In this document: piece after piece, positions 43,815-57,777 of the stretch
Layout of the letters: each line of letters begins with the position of its first letter
Numbering within the stretch: position 1 is the first letter of the stretch
Assembly (NCBI GenBank): GCA_937949945.1
Contig: CALFEQ010000194.1
Coordinates: forward strand, 62,001 to 126,000
DNA length: 64,000 nt
Direction: 5' to 3'
From: an uncultured Myxococcales bacterium
GTDB taxonomy: Bacteria; Myxococcota_A; Polyangia; Polyangiales; Polyangiaceae
Program-made: the position numbers and the translations under genes
Notes under the pieces: model-generated
Databases searched by the model: none
What the model was told of the DNA's origin: nothing
What the model saw: only the letters and a program-made list of their open reading frames with translations

Positions 43815-44498
43815 TCACTTGGCGATCGTCGCAACGACCGCCGCGAGGGCGAGCATCACGCCGAGGACGATGGCGAGCAGCCGGATGGACGCGAGCGTCG
43901 ACGGGCGCCTGGGCGGTGCGTACGACGCTCGCGGTTTGTCCGCGGAGGCGGCTGCGAGCGTGTCCGTCTCTTCGTCCTCCGTCGCGGCACCGTTCACCTG
44001 CGTCGAGGCCGCCGACGGCGCGCGATCGACGGCGGCCGCTCGATCGCGGCGATCGCGGCGCGCGCCGCTCTCCTGCGTCTTCGACGCGGAGCGGCTCTTC
44101 TTCGTCTTTTGCTTCTGGCGCATCGCCGCGGCGCGCGCCTTCTGGCGAGCGCGCTTGGCCTCGAGCTTCGCGCGCTTCTTCTCTTTGCGTTTCGCCGCGC
44201 GCTCCTCGCGCGCTTTGCGGGCGGCCGCGTAGGCCTCCGGGTCGAGGCGCTCGTCGGGCAGGGAAGGCTCGGGCTCTTCGTCGGTCTCGTCCTCGTCCTC
44301 GTCCTCGTCTTCGGGGAACAGGTCGTCGAGCCAGCCAGCGTCGAGGGAGTCGACGTCCGGCTCGGAGGACGCCGGCTCGCGGGCCTCGCCGTTCGTGGAC
44401 GCGGCAGCGGCCGGCTGCGGCGGCGGTGGCGTCATCCATCCGTCTTCCAGCTCCTCGAGCAGGTCACGGGAGCTGTCTTGGCGCTGCCGTTCGACCAT
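43815..44498 (-). CDS. Tail-anchored, highly charged protein
   Basis: 227 aa from ATG 44498. N-terminal acidic region with a DEDEDEDETDEE run, then a very basic helix (AAARKAREERAAKRKEKKRA...RQKARAAAMRQKQKTKK), a Ser/Ala-rich linker and one C-terminal membrane helix (LASIRLLAIVLGVMLALAAVVATIA). This suggests a cytosolic charged segment held at the membrane. No family recognised. The large minus-strand RNA ends 147 bp upstream. Confidence 0.68.
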   Translation of the reverse strand: MVERQRQDSSRDLLEELEDGWMTPPPPQPAAAASTNGEAREPASSEPDVDSLDAGWLDDLFPEDEDEDEDETDEEPEPSLPDERLDPEAYAAARKAREERAAKRKEKKRAKLEAKRARQKARAAAMRQKQKTKKSRSASKTQESGARRDRRDRAAAVDRAPSAASTQVNGAATEDEETDTLAAASADKPRASYAPPRRPSTLASIRLLAIVLGVMLALAAVVATIAK

Positions 44499-44645
44499 CC
44501 TTGAACCCCGTGAACACGAGACCCTAACCGCGATCGACTGCGATTTCCAAGGCCCATGCGGCGGCCGGACGCGGAGGAGCTCTTGCGTGCGTCGCGGGAC
44601 GACGGCGCGCGGCGATCGAAGGGCACGCCGTTTCCGCAGCGGCGA

Positions 44646-44689
44646 CAAAAAAGCCACGAGGGCGATCCGGTCACCCGGTCGCCCTCGTG
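44646..44689 (-). terminator. Strong intrinsic terminator of the large minus-strand transcript
   Basis: On the minus strand CCACGAGGGCGA pairs perfectly with TCGCCCTCGTGG (12 bp), enclosing a second helix CCGG-GTGA-CCGG with a GNRA loop, then GCTTTTTTG. This is the best terminator in the window. Nothing protein-coding lies upstream of it for over 2 kb. Confidence 0.93.
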
Positions 44690-45161
44690 GTCGTTCGCTT
44701 TCCGTGGGGGAGCATCTTCTGCCCCGTTGCGGATCTCTGTCCGCCCCATTGGACGTTGCGTCAGGGGGCCTTTCCACCCGCCTGCGCCATCGTCGCGTTC
44801 GTATCGGGTGCCGTCACCACGACCCCGGCCATTCGCGTGGTCAGGGAAGGGGACGATCGACGAAGCTATTCGCTGTCGTCAGCTTCGGCCGAGCACGATG
44901 CGGCGCACCGCTGGACCGGCGCCTTTTCAGCGCCGAGGATGCGGACTCCCCGTGGACCTTCTCGGACCTTGAAGAGCCTTCACCGAACCGCGTCGACCTC
45001 TGACGTTCCCATCGTCACTCGCAGGCACACCCGAGTCGAAACCCGCTTCGCCCGATGTGCTGGCCGGGTCACGTCCTCGCGGACGTCACGCGGCGTTGAC
45101 CTGCGAGCCGAGGACTCCCGTGCCGCCCTGCCGGTGAGAGCCTGACGGCCAAGAGCCCGGG

Positions 45162-46624
45162 AACGCCTTCCATCGTATCGAGACCTCGCGAGCCGAAACC
45201 CACGAGTCGTGCGAAGAAGAACTGGTTGGAACGTCTTCCCACGCGCACCGTTTCGCCTTCTACCCATCCGCGCCCCGCGTCAGACGGAGCTACGGACTTC
45301 CTCCCGGCTAGCGCCCTTCGACACCACGAGGTCTTGCGACCTCCCGGTGGGAAAGACGCGCGATGCGTCCGACCGATGTCTGCCACCCAATCGAATCGCG
45401 CGCACCCGCACCTCGCTCGTTCCCGGCTCGCTCTCGCCGCTTTCGCGGCGGGGACGCCCCACGGAGTCTAAGGCTCCGCACGGCATGACCGGGGGACCGG
45501 ACGTTTCACGACGTCCGAGACCGCTTCGGCGGATCGTCATCGAACACGAACCTCGTGGTTTCGGCCGCGTTACCTCTGCCACGAGCGTGGGCGTTGTCTT
45601 CCCACGGCGCCCGATGCGATCGAGCCTCTGACACCCCTGTCGCGGACCCCCGTTCACCCTCCGCCTCTCCAGGCTTCCCCGGAGCTGCAACCTGGCCGTA
45701 CGTCCGTTCGTCGTCCGGCTCGTACGGGTCGGAAGATGCGGAGGCCGCCGAGATCATCGTCCACGCCGCCCCGTGAAAGACGACGCTTCGTGATGATCCG
45801 GGATGCCTTCCACCGGTAGGAGACCCTTCGTAGGATCCGGTGGCCATTACAGCCCCGGTCCCGCGACCGCATCACCGCTCGAGGCGATGCTGCGACCGCT
45901 GGATGGCGATCTCTCGCCACCCTGGGCCCCGTGCCGGTCCTCTCCCGTCTCAGCGGTGAGGCCGACCCACGATTCGTCCCTTCGCCCGGCGTGCTCGCCG
46001 ACGGTCGCCCGCCGACGCTCGCGCCGTGCTAGGCCCCCGTTCACTCGACCCTGACCGCCCTTTTTGGGGCGCGTGTGCCGAGCTTATTCGAGGCCAGACG
46101 TCGCCTACCGACTTGCTGCAACGAAACAACGACGTGCGGGCACCAACCGGAGCTTCCGATCCTCGCAGGGACGGAGACCTCGATCTCCTTCCTTTTCTGA
46201 CGTGCCACGCCCTCTCCCATCGAGGGGAGCGGTGACACGCGGCGAGCCGCGCGACGCCCGTTCGACCGACCCCAGGGCTGGTTCCTTCGGAAGATCCGAT
46301 TTGCCCAGCCGTGATACCGGACCGAACGCCTCACCACCGAGGCTTTCGCCGCGGTGTAGAGTGAGGATCGACGCGCACGGGTCGAAGGACCGAGCGAAGG
46401 ACGCGTCCTCCGTGGCAGCACGCGTGCTTGCCAGGAGTGCATGCGCTTAGGGCGCATGCCCGACGGCGTTCCCCTCCTCGGCGACCTCCGGACATCCGCT
46501 GTCATCGGCGCGGCGCCGGCGCGGAGGGGATATCCGCGTCGTGCGACGGACCGATCTAGGTCCTCGTTCCGACGGCGCCCCGCGAAGAACGCCGCCTTCC
46601 GGAAGACCGGGATGCCTTCCACCG
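45162..46624. repeat. Motif repeated inside the candidate large RNA
   Basis: On the minus strand GGTGGAAGGCATCCCGG followed by a GAAGCG-rich, CGGGGCG-containing segment occurs at 46624-46570 and 45815-45761 (809 bp apart). A third, shorter relative (ATGGAAGGCGTTCCCGG) lies at 45175-45157. The first two match over about 45 of 55 positions by eye. Confidence 0.6.
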
Positions 46625-46968
46625 CCACGGTCGCCGACGGATCGCGAAGGGAATCCCTCCGGCCTCGGCGCCGGCCCTCTCGCTCACGCCGCCCACACTT
46701 CGTCCCCAGGTCGGAGACGGTGCCTTCACGGGCATTGCAAGCTCACGGCGCGGTCACCCGCGTTCCCGTGATTTCGAGAGTGCAGACACCTTTTTCACCC
46801 GCTGGATTCCGCGCCTGGAGCTGACGACCCAAGCACGCCACCGGGCTCGGCCGGCTCGGCCGTCGACGAGGTCAGGTTGCCCCGCTCGCACCGATGCCGG
46901 CCGCAGTGCCTTGACGGCTTCTACGACCAGAAGCTCACGGCCCGATGTGCCGCGAACTTCATGAGCGC

Positions 46969-46997
46969 TTTATGCCCGAACGGCTCCGGCATCGCAA
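46969..46997 (-). promoter_or_regulatory. Candidate sigma-70 promoter for the large RNA
   Basis: Minus strand: -35 TTGCGA (46997-46992), 17-nt spacer, -10 CATAAA (46974-46969). Each hexamer matches consensus at four of six positions. Predicted start is near 46962. Two perfect DnaA boxes lie 29-49 bp upstream of the -35. Confidence 0.45.
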
Positions 46998-47025
46998 CGG
47001 AAAAATTCGCGGCTCAATCACTTTT

Positions 47026-47220
47026 TTATCCACAGGATTATCCACAGCGCACTCCACTGTGTGGGTGCCTTGAATTTACGGTTGCCCGTGTTTTTCGACG
47101 CGAGAGCGCGCGGAAAACGCGAGGCGTCGTGCGCCCTGTGGAAAACTCATGCAATTGATTTGTAATCGTATTGGCTAGAAAGTGGATTTGATTTTGGTGT
47201 TTGATTTTCTCGATTGATCG
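47026..47220. other. DnaA-box cluster with AT-rich segment (origin-like)
   Basis: Perfect DnaA boxes TTATCCACA occur at 47026-47034 and 47038-47046, both on the plus strand and 3 bp apart. A third box with one mismatch (TTTTCCACA) is on the minus strand at 47137-47145. Next to it, 47146-47220 is strikingly AT-rich for this genome, with repeated TTTGATTT/GATTTG units that could unwind. This is the architecture of a bacterial origin or of a DnaA-regulated promoter. No dnaA, dnaN or parAB gene is nearby. Confidence 0.5.
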
Positions 47221-47392
47221 AGGCGAAGGCCGCGCGACGACGGCGTGCTTTGCTCGCGAGCTCCTCCGCCGCAGGTCATCGCGCCGCACGTGCGCCTTCG
47301 CGCGATCCGAGAGCGTCGTCCCGCACGTGGAACGGTCCTTCCCGACAGCCGTCCTTGTGGCTCCTCGCTCGAGGCCCGACATTCCGAAGACG

Positions 47393-48196
47393 ATGAGTGC
47401 CTCGATGCCGACCCTCTACATCCCGCACGGAGGCGGGCCGTGCTTCTTCATGGAGTGGACGATGGGGCCGCCCGACACCTGGGATCGCATGGCCGCGTGG
47501 CTCCGCAGCATCCCGGGCTCGCTCCCGCGCGCTCCGTCGGCGCTGCTCGTGGTGTCGGCGCACTGGGAGGCGGACGTCCCGACCGTCCTCGCCTCGGAGG
47601 CGCCGCCGCTGCTCTACGACTACTACGGGTTCCCGCCACATACGTACGAGCTCGAGTGGCCGGCGCCGGGATCGCCCGCGCTCGCGAGTCGCGTGCGCGA
47701 GCTGCTCTCGCGTGCGGGCATCGCCTCCGCGGCGGAGACCGAGCGAGGCTTCGACCACGGCGTGTTCATCCCGCTGAAGGTCGCCTTCCCGGAAGCTCGA
47801 ATCCCGACGGTGCAGCTCTCGCTCCAGCGTGGGCTCGATCCGAAGACGCACCTCGCCATCGGAAGGGCGCTCGCGCCGCTACGCGACGAGGGCGTCCTCT
47901 TGATCGGCAGCGGGATGAGCTACCACGACATGCGCGGCCTCTGGTCCGGCACCGGCCGCGCGGTCTCGGAGGCATTCGAGCGATGGCTCACCGACGTCGT
48001 GTCGAAGGACGCGGCGGCGCGCGAGGCCGATCTCGTCGCGTGGGAGAAGGCGCCGGGCGGCCGCGCGAGCCATCCGCGCGAGGAGCACCTGCTACCGCTC
48101 ATGGTCGTCGCCGGGGCCGCCGGAGCGGACCGCGGCGAGCGCGTCTTCTCGGACGAGGTGATGGGCGCACGCGTCGCGGCGATCCGCTTCGGCTGA
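47393..48196 (+). CDS. Class III extradiol ring-cleavage dioxygenase (LigB/DODA family)
   Basis: 267 aa from ATG 47393 (ATG 47405 also possible). Family motifs: TLYIPHGGGPCFF (metal His), ALLVVSAHWEADVP (second His), GFDHGVFIPLKVAFP, and LLIGSGMSYHDMRG. These match the bacterial 4,5-DOPA dioxygenase-like group, non-haem enzymes that open catechol rings. Natural substrate unknown. Cytoplasmic. The upstream 230 bp is the AT-rich, DnaA-box region. Heptamer repeats follow its stop. Confidence 0.9.
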   Translation: MSASMPTLYIPHGGGPCFFMEWTMGPPDTWDRMAAWLRSIPGSLPRAPSALLVVSAHWEADVPTVLASEAPPLLYDYYGFPPHTYELEWPAPGSPALASRVRELLSRAGIASAAETERGFDHGVFIPLKVAFPEARIPTVQLSLQRGLDPKTHLAIGRALAPLRDEGVLLIGSGMSYHDMRGLWSGTGRAVSEAFERWLTDVVSKDAAAREADLVAWEKAPGGRASHPREEHLLPLMVVAGAAGADRGERVFSDEVMGARVAAIRFG

Positions 48197-48202
48197 CATC
48201 GG

Positions 48203-48324
48203 TCTCCAGACTCCAGACTCCAGTCTGCGGTTCTCTCCAGCCTCTCGTCTTCGAGCGCGACTCGGTCATCAGATTTCGACTCGAAACAGAGACGAGACCC
48301 GCCGAGGACCGAGGACCGACCTCA
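48203..48324. repeat. Heptanucleotide CTCCAGA and GAGGACC units between convergent genes
   Basis: 48203-48227 has CTCCAGA-CTCCAGA-CTCCAGT 7-mers and 48302-48324 has GAGGACCGAGGACC. They lie just after the dioxygenase stop and at the stop of the trypsin-like gene. Confidence 0.75.
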
Positions 48325-50091
48325 GGGCTTCTTCGGCGCGGCGCCGCTCGGCGGCGCCGTCTTGTCCGCCGGCTTCGGTGCGGGCGTGGGCGCCGGCGCG
48401 GGCTTGGCGTGCTTCTCGAGCGTGTGCTGCTTCTTGAGCTCCGCGAGCCACTTTTCGAGCGCGCTGTCACGGCCGCGGGGGCGGACCATCGCTTCCATCG
48501 GCCACACCGCGATGGGGCGATCGTTCAGCGTGAAGACGACGTCGTATTTCCCTTCGCGTGCGACGAGCGGGGTACCGCCCGTGCCCGAGCACTGCCACGT
48601 CTGCTCGGGGCGCATCTCCGGGCGCAGGCACCCGACGCCGCGGCCCACGATCTTGCCGTTCTCGTCGAGGACGAAGGCGGTGATCGCGACGTTCGTCCCG
48701 CTCCAGCCGCGCGAGCCTCGGGCGTACCAGGTGAAGTTCACGCGCCGCGGGTAGCGCCACTCGACCCACCCGGAGCGGATGCCGCTCAGCGCGAACGGAT
48801 CCTCGCGGCCGTACGACGCGACGACGACGTCGACGCGCGGCTCGCCGTCCTCGGAGTCATCGACGTCGTCGTCGTCGATCGGTTGATCGTCGTCGTCGGG
48901 ATCCTCGATCCAGACGGTGGTGCTTCCGATGCGCCTCGCGCCGATCTTCGCGACGACGTCGTAGCGACCGGAGACGACCGGGTCGAAGCGGAAGTCGGCG
49001 CGCGTGAACGTGACGCGTTCGCGCTCGGCGACCTTCACTTGCTTCTTCACCGTCGCGATGACGGCGTCGTCCGGGTCCTGGAGCTCGAAGGTGATGTCGT
49101 GCTTGCCCGGGCCGAGCCCGAACAGCATGGCGACGACGGGGACGCGGGCGATGTCGTCGGGGCCCGTCTCGATCACGCGCTCGTTGCCGCTGATCGCCGC
49201 GGTCGTGAGCATCTGCGGATCCCGGTGGACCGAGAGGTTGCGCGTGATGAACAGCTCGGCGCGGCGCTCCGAGCCCTTCGTCTTGGCGTACTGCGCGAGC
49301 TTCGACTCGATCGCCGGCGGGCGCTTCGCGAGGACGTCTCGGATGTCGGCGACCGACGCCGCGCTCGAGATCGTCGCGACGGGCGTGAGCCCGCCCGTGA
49401 AGAGGATGGCGTGGTTGACGCCCACCACGGCCGGCCTGCCCGCGCCGTCGAGCGTGACGACCGGGCCGCCCGAGAAGCCCGGGTACACCGGCGCGTCGAA
49501 GAGGACGAGCTTGGACCCGAGCAGCTCGACGATGCCGGACGTGATGCCCTCCGAGATGCCCCACGACAGCGCCCAGAGGCCCGAGCCGGTGTGCCCGAGG
49601 GCCCAGACGCGGCGACCCGGGGTGGGATCGGCATCGGCGAGCCGGAGCTCGGGCACGTCCTTCAGCGGCGCCTTCGGCTCGAGCAGCGCGACGTCCCGGA
49701 CCTCGTCGATGTGGACGAGCTCGGCGTCGACGGTCTGGCCGTGGCGCGTCGTGAGCCGCAGCAGCTCGGGCGACTGGATCACGTGCGCGGCCGTGATCAC
49801 GGTTCCGCCCTCGACGACGAAGCCGGTGCCGTGCGGTGTCGGATCCTTGCGCAGCGAGACGTCCACGACGGTCTTCGGCGCCCGCCTCTCGAGGCCGACT
49901 TGCCGCATCGCCTCCTCGGCCTCTTCTTCGCGCACCGCGCGGTCGTCGTTGAGGATGGCGACGACGGACGGCGAGACGAGGTCGAAGACCGACTGGGTGG
50001 AGTGGCCCGCCGGAGGCGAGCCTACGTTGGCGTTGGAGCCGGCGCAGCCGGCGAGCACGGCGACCGCGGCGGAGAGGACCAAGGCGCGCAT
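48322..50091 (-). CDS. Trypsin-like serine protease lipoprotein
   Basis: 589 aa from ATG 50091, which gives signal peptide ALVLSAAVAVLAGC with lipobox LAGC. Residues about 30-240 are a chymotrypsin/HtrA fold: GTGFVVEGGTVITAAHVI (His), DEVRDVALLEPK (Asp), and YPGFSGGPVV (Ser), so the triad is complete. The remaining 350 residues are beta-rich, with a DDDDQPIDDDDVDDSEDGE run and a Pro/Ala/Lys tail; no PDZ is evident. Likely an envelope protease acting on surface proteins. It follows the fibro-slime gene by 94 bp and may process it. Confidence 0.88.
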   Translation of the reverse strand: MRALVLSAAVAVLAGCAGSNANVGSPPAGHSTQSVFDLVSPSVVAILNDDRAVREEEAEEAMRQVGLERRAPKTVVDVSLRKDPTPHGTGFVVEGGTVITAAHVIQSPELLRLTTRHGQTVDAELVHIDEVRDVALLEPKAPLKDVPELRLADADPTPGRRVWALGHTGSGLWALSWGISEGITSGIVELLGSKLVLFDAPVYPGFSGGPVVTLDGAGRPAVVGVNHAILFTGGLTPVATISSAASVADIRDVLAKRPPAIESKLAQYAKTKGSERRAELFITRNLSVHRDPQMLTTAAISGNERVIETGPDDIARVPVVAMLFGLGPGKHDITFELQDPDDAVIATVKKQVKVAERERVTFTRADFRFDPVVSGRYDVVAKIGARRIGSTTVWIEDPDDDDQPIDDDDVDDSEDGEPRVDVVVASYGREDPFALSGIRSGWVEWRYPRRVNFTWYARGSRGWSGTNVAITAFVLDENGKIVGRGVGCLRPEMRPEQTWQCSGTGGTPLVAREGKYDVVFTLNDRPIAVWPMEAMVRPRGRDSALEKWLAELKKQHTLEKHAKPAPAPTPAPKPADKTAPPSGAAPKKP

Positions 50092-50185
50092 GGCGCCGCA
50101 GCGTACATCAACGGGGCCGTCCGATGGCCTGGAGCGCGCGCGGCCGGGCCGCTCCGATGCGCACCCGGCCGCTACGGACGTACGT

Positions 50186-53107
<2,922 letters not shown>

Positions 53108-53337
53108 GGTTTACGCGGTGACCCTCCACATGGTAAGAGCGCGCCACCTCGCACCGGCGGTTTTCTCGCGAAAAACGACGTATGCGAGGCGAGGCGTGCT
53201 GAAGCGCCACCGCGCGTCACCAACGTGGAAGCCCCACGTGACCGGCGTGCCGAGGCGGCCAACCCCTCGAGTCGCTGGGCTCGATAGGGAAGCTGGAAGT
53301 CCCCGAGAGCTCACTCAACTCGGAGAGGACTCGGTCC

Positions 53338-55980
<2,643 letters not shown>

Positions 55981-56009
55981 TCGGACAGCGAGCCTCACGC
56001 TCGTGATCG

Positions 56010-56044
56010 AAGGCCGGCGCGCTCGAAAGAGCCGCCGGCCTTCG
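56010..56044 (+). terminator. Terminator-like hairpin after hppA
   Basis: AAGGCCGGCG-C-GCTC-GAAA-GAGC-CGCCGGCCTT: a 14-bp stem with one bulge and a GAAA loop, 30 bp after the stop. The following T-run is poor (TTCGTGCG). Confidence 0.7.
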
Positions 56045-56119
56045 TGCGTTCGGGCGTCCGCGGGTCCCGCCGAAGGAGAAGAAGGGGAGCAGCTTCTGGT
56101 TCGCGCTACGATCGAGGCC

Positions 56120-56533
56120 ATGCGGAGCTGGGGCCTCGCGCTGCCCGTCCTCGTGAGCTGTCATCTCGCCGAGCCCGTCGATCCGCCGCGATGCCCGCCG
56201 GGCTTCCACGTGGAGCTCCAGATGTGCGTCGCCGACGAGACGGCCGAGAAGCGTGTCAGCATCGCGCCGCCGCCCGGGGGCACCTCCTGCGGAGGGGACC
56301 CCGCGACGGAGCGCGCCCCGGTGCTCGATCCCGAGACCCTGACCGTGAAGGCCGGCGAGCCGTTCCAGTTCGAGAGCTCCGACACGATCGAGCACGAGAT
56401 CCGCGGGCTCGACGGGACGGTCTGGGTGAAGGTGCCGGCCGGCGGGCGCTCGGACATGGCGTCGATCGCCAAGCCGGGCTCGTGGCCCTACCGGGTGTCG
56501 GGCTGCCGGGGCGGCACCATCCAGGTCGAGTGA
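56120..56533 (+). CDS. Small lipoprotein with cupredoxin-like domain
   Basis: 137 aa from ATG 56120. Short signal peptide MRSWGLALPVLVSC with lipobox LVSC. Two more Cys occur early (CPPGFHVELQMC). The C-terminal ~75 residues (LTVKAGEPFQFESSDTIEHE...GSWPYRVSGCRGG) have cupredoxin-like strand order, with His and Cys in copper-ligand-like places. The second His and Met are not evident, so metal binding is doubtful. Stop codon lies just before a heptamer array. Confidence 0.7.
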   Translation: MRSWGLALPVLVSCHLAEPVDPPRCPPGFHVELQMCVADETAEKRVSIAPPPGGTSCGGDPATERAPVLDPETLTVKAGEPFQFESSDTIEHEIRGLDGTVWVKVPAGGRSDMASIAKPGSWPYRVSGCRGGTIQVE

Positions 56534-56552
56534 ACCCGCGCCCTCGGCGCGG

Positions 56553-56738
56553 AGTCCTCGGTCCTCGGTCCTCAGTCCTCAGCGGGGCAGCGTCAGGGCT
56601 CGCGTTCACGCCCACTCTCCTTGGCAGGCGCAATTCGCTGGACGCGCTCGTGGGCACGCGCTCGCGTCACCCAGACGAGGACGACCGAGGCCCGAGGCCT
56701 TTCTTGCTGAGGACCGAGGGCCTCGAGACGAGGCTCCT
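56553..56738. repeat. Heptanucleotide pair of opposite orientation
   Basis: 56553-56582 has four CCTCGGT/CCTCAGT units. 56684-56738 has the reverse (GAGGCCC, GAGGACC, GAGGCTC) and lies within the end of the degraded ATPase gene. The pair could form a hairpin between the convergent genes. Confidence 0.75.
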
Positions 56739-57744
56739 TGCCTCCGCTCTTGATCGTCCACACCTCTCCATCGGGCTGCTCCGCGCCGGCCAGGCGAGCG
56801 AGGACCTGTGCCGCAATGCGGCCTCGGTCTCGGGCAACAGCTCGAGGGCGTCGCCGAGCAGCGTCATCAGCGTGCCGTCGACGTGAGCGACCGCGATCTC
56901 GGCGCCGGAGGCGAGCGCGGCGCGAGCGAGCAGGACGCCGTCTGCGAGGCTCTTCGCGATCGCGGCGGCCTCGACGGTCGCGGCGCGTCCCTCGGCGTTG
57001 GAGCCCGTGCGCATGTGCGGCTCGCCGGCGAGGACGAGCCCCTCGGCGCGCAGCCGCCGGTCGACGCTCGCCGGACCGATCATGGCGGTCGCGCGGCCGA
57101 CGATGGCGATGACGTCCTCGAACGCGAATGTCTCGGCGGCGTGGCGAGCCGCGTCCAGAGCGGCGCGGAACGCGCGCTCGGGACCGACCACGTCGATCGC
57201 CTCGAGCAGGTGCGAGGTCACGCGCGACGAACTGGAGGAGCGCGAGCGAGGACGGATCGGCGGTGTGGATGTCCTCGAACAACAGGGCGAGGGGAGCGTC
57301 GCGATCGGCGATCTCCCGCAGCGCGTCCACCACCTCCTCGAAGAGCGCGAGCCGCGCCTGCGTGGGATCCACGACCGCGGCGGCCGGCTCTTCTCCCTGG
57401 AGCTGGGGCGAGAGACGCTCGAGCGTCGCCGCGTCCTTCGACGAAGAGCCGCGCGCGCGGGCACGACGGATCGAACGGAGGATCTGGATCCAGGGCCAGA
57501 ACGCCGGTGCGCCGCCGACCTCGGCGCACCGGCCCCACGCGACGGTGAAGCCGCGATCGATGGCGCGGCGCGACAGCTCGGTGACGAGGCGCGTCTTTCC
57601 GATCCCACCCTCGCCGGTGATCACGTGCAGGCGGCCGCGCCCGGCCGCCGCTCCGTCGAGGCCCTCTTCCAGCTGTGCGAGCTCCGCGGATCGGCCGACG
57701 ATCGCCCCCTTCTTCGTCACTTCCGTCTGCGGCGCTCCTTGCAT
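56667..57744 (-). pseudogene. Degraded AAA/STAND ATPase gene (internal deletion and frameshift)
   Basis: Starts at ATG 57744. The first ~180 codons read a good ATPase: IVGRSAELAQLEEGLDG, Walker A VITGEGGIGKTRLV, and ALLFEDIHTADPSSLALLQFVARDL. After about 57215 this frame turns into Arg-rich nonsense, while the +1 frame continues with helical TPR-like text (HLLEAIDVVGPERAFRAALD...MTLLGDALELLPETEAALRH) to a stop at 56667. The usual middle of such proteins (NB-ARC lid, winged helix) is missing. The gene has lost a large block with a frame change, and heptamer repeats invade its 3' end. Divergent from the EEP gene by 33 bp. Confidence 0.8.
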
Positions 57745-57777
57745 GATTGCGCTCTACGGACCGGCTAAAGTACCGCC

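Larger units (their letters stand above)
44646..46962 (-). ncRNA. Candidate large structured non-coding RNA (about 2.3 kb)
   Basis: No frame in this region has coding character, and its GC is lower than that of the neighbouring genes. On the minus strand it carries many compact hairpins: GCATGCGC-CCTAA-GCGCATGC (46439-46459), GGACGT/ACGTCC (45499-45516), CCGC-CGAA-GCGG (45521-45532), CGCCGC-GAAA-GCGGCG (45435-45450), GAGGTC-GCAA-GACCTC (45328-45343), and an imperfect GGCGC...GCGCC at about 44914-44935. A sigma-70-like promoter precedes it and a strong terminator ends it. A motif of about 50 nt is repeated. It is not rRNA, tmRNA or a typical RNase P RNA. Class unknown. Confidence 0.45.

Noticed and set aside
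44722..45307. RNase P RNA-like strings on the minus strand (GGAGGAAGTCCG and ACAGAGATCCG)
   Set aside because: They vaguely recall the conserved P4 strands, but the distance (over 500 nt) and the missing intervening conserved blocks make chance likely.
45280..46628. Reading frames of 100-195 codons within the large RNA region
   Set aside because: They are Arg/Ser/Gly-rich, lack ribosome sites and third-position GC bias, and overlap each other in several frames.
44646..46962. rRNA, tmRNA or group II intron as the identity of the large RNA
   Set aside because: None of the universal 16S/23S sequences, tmRNA ends, or intron domain V and reverse transcriptase motifs are present on either strand.
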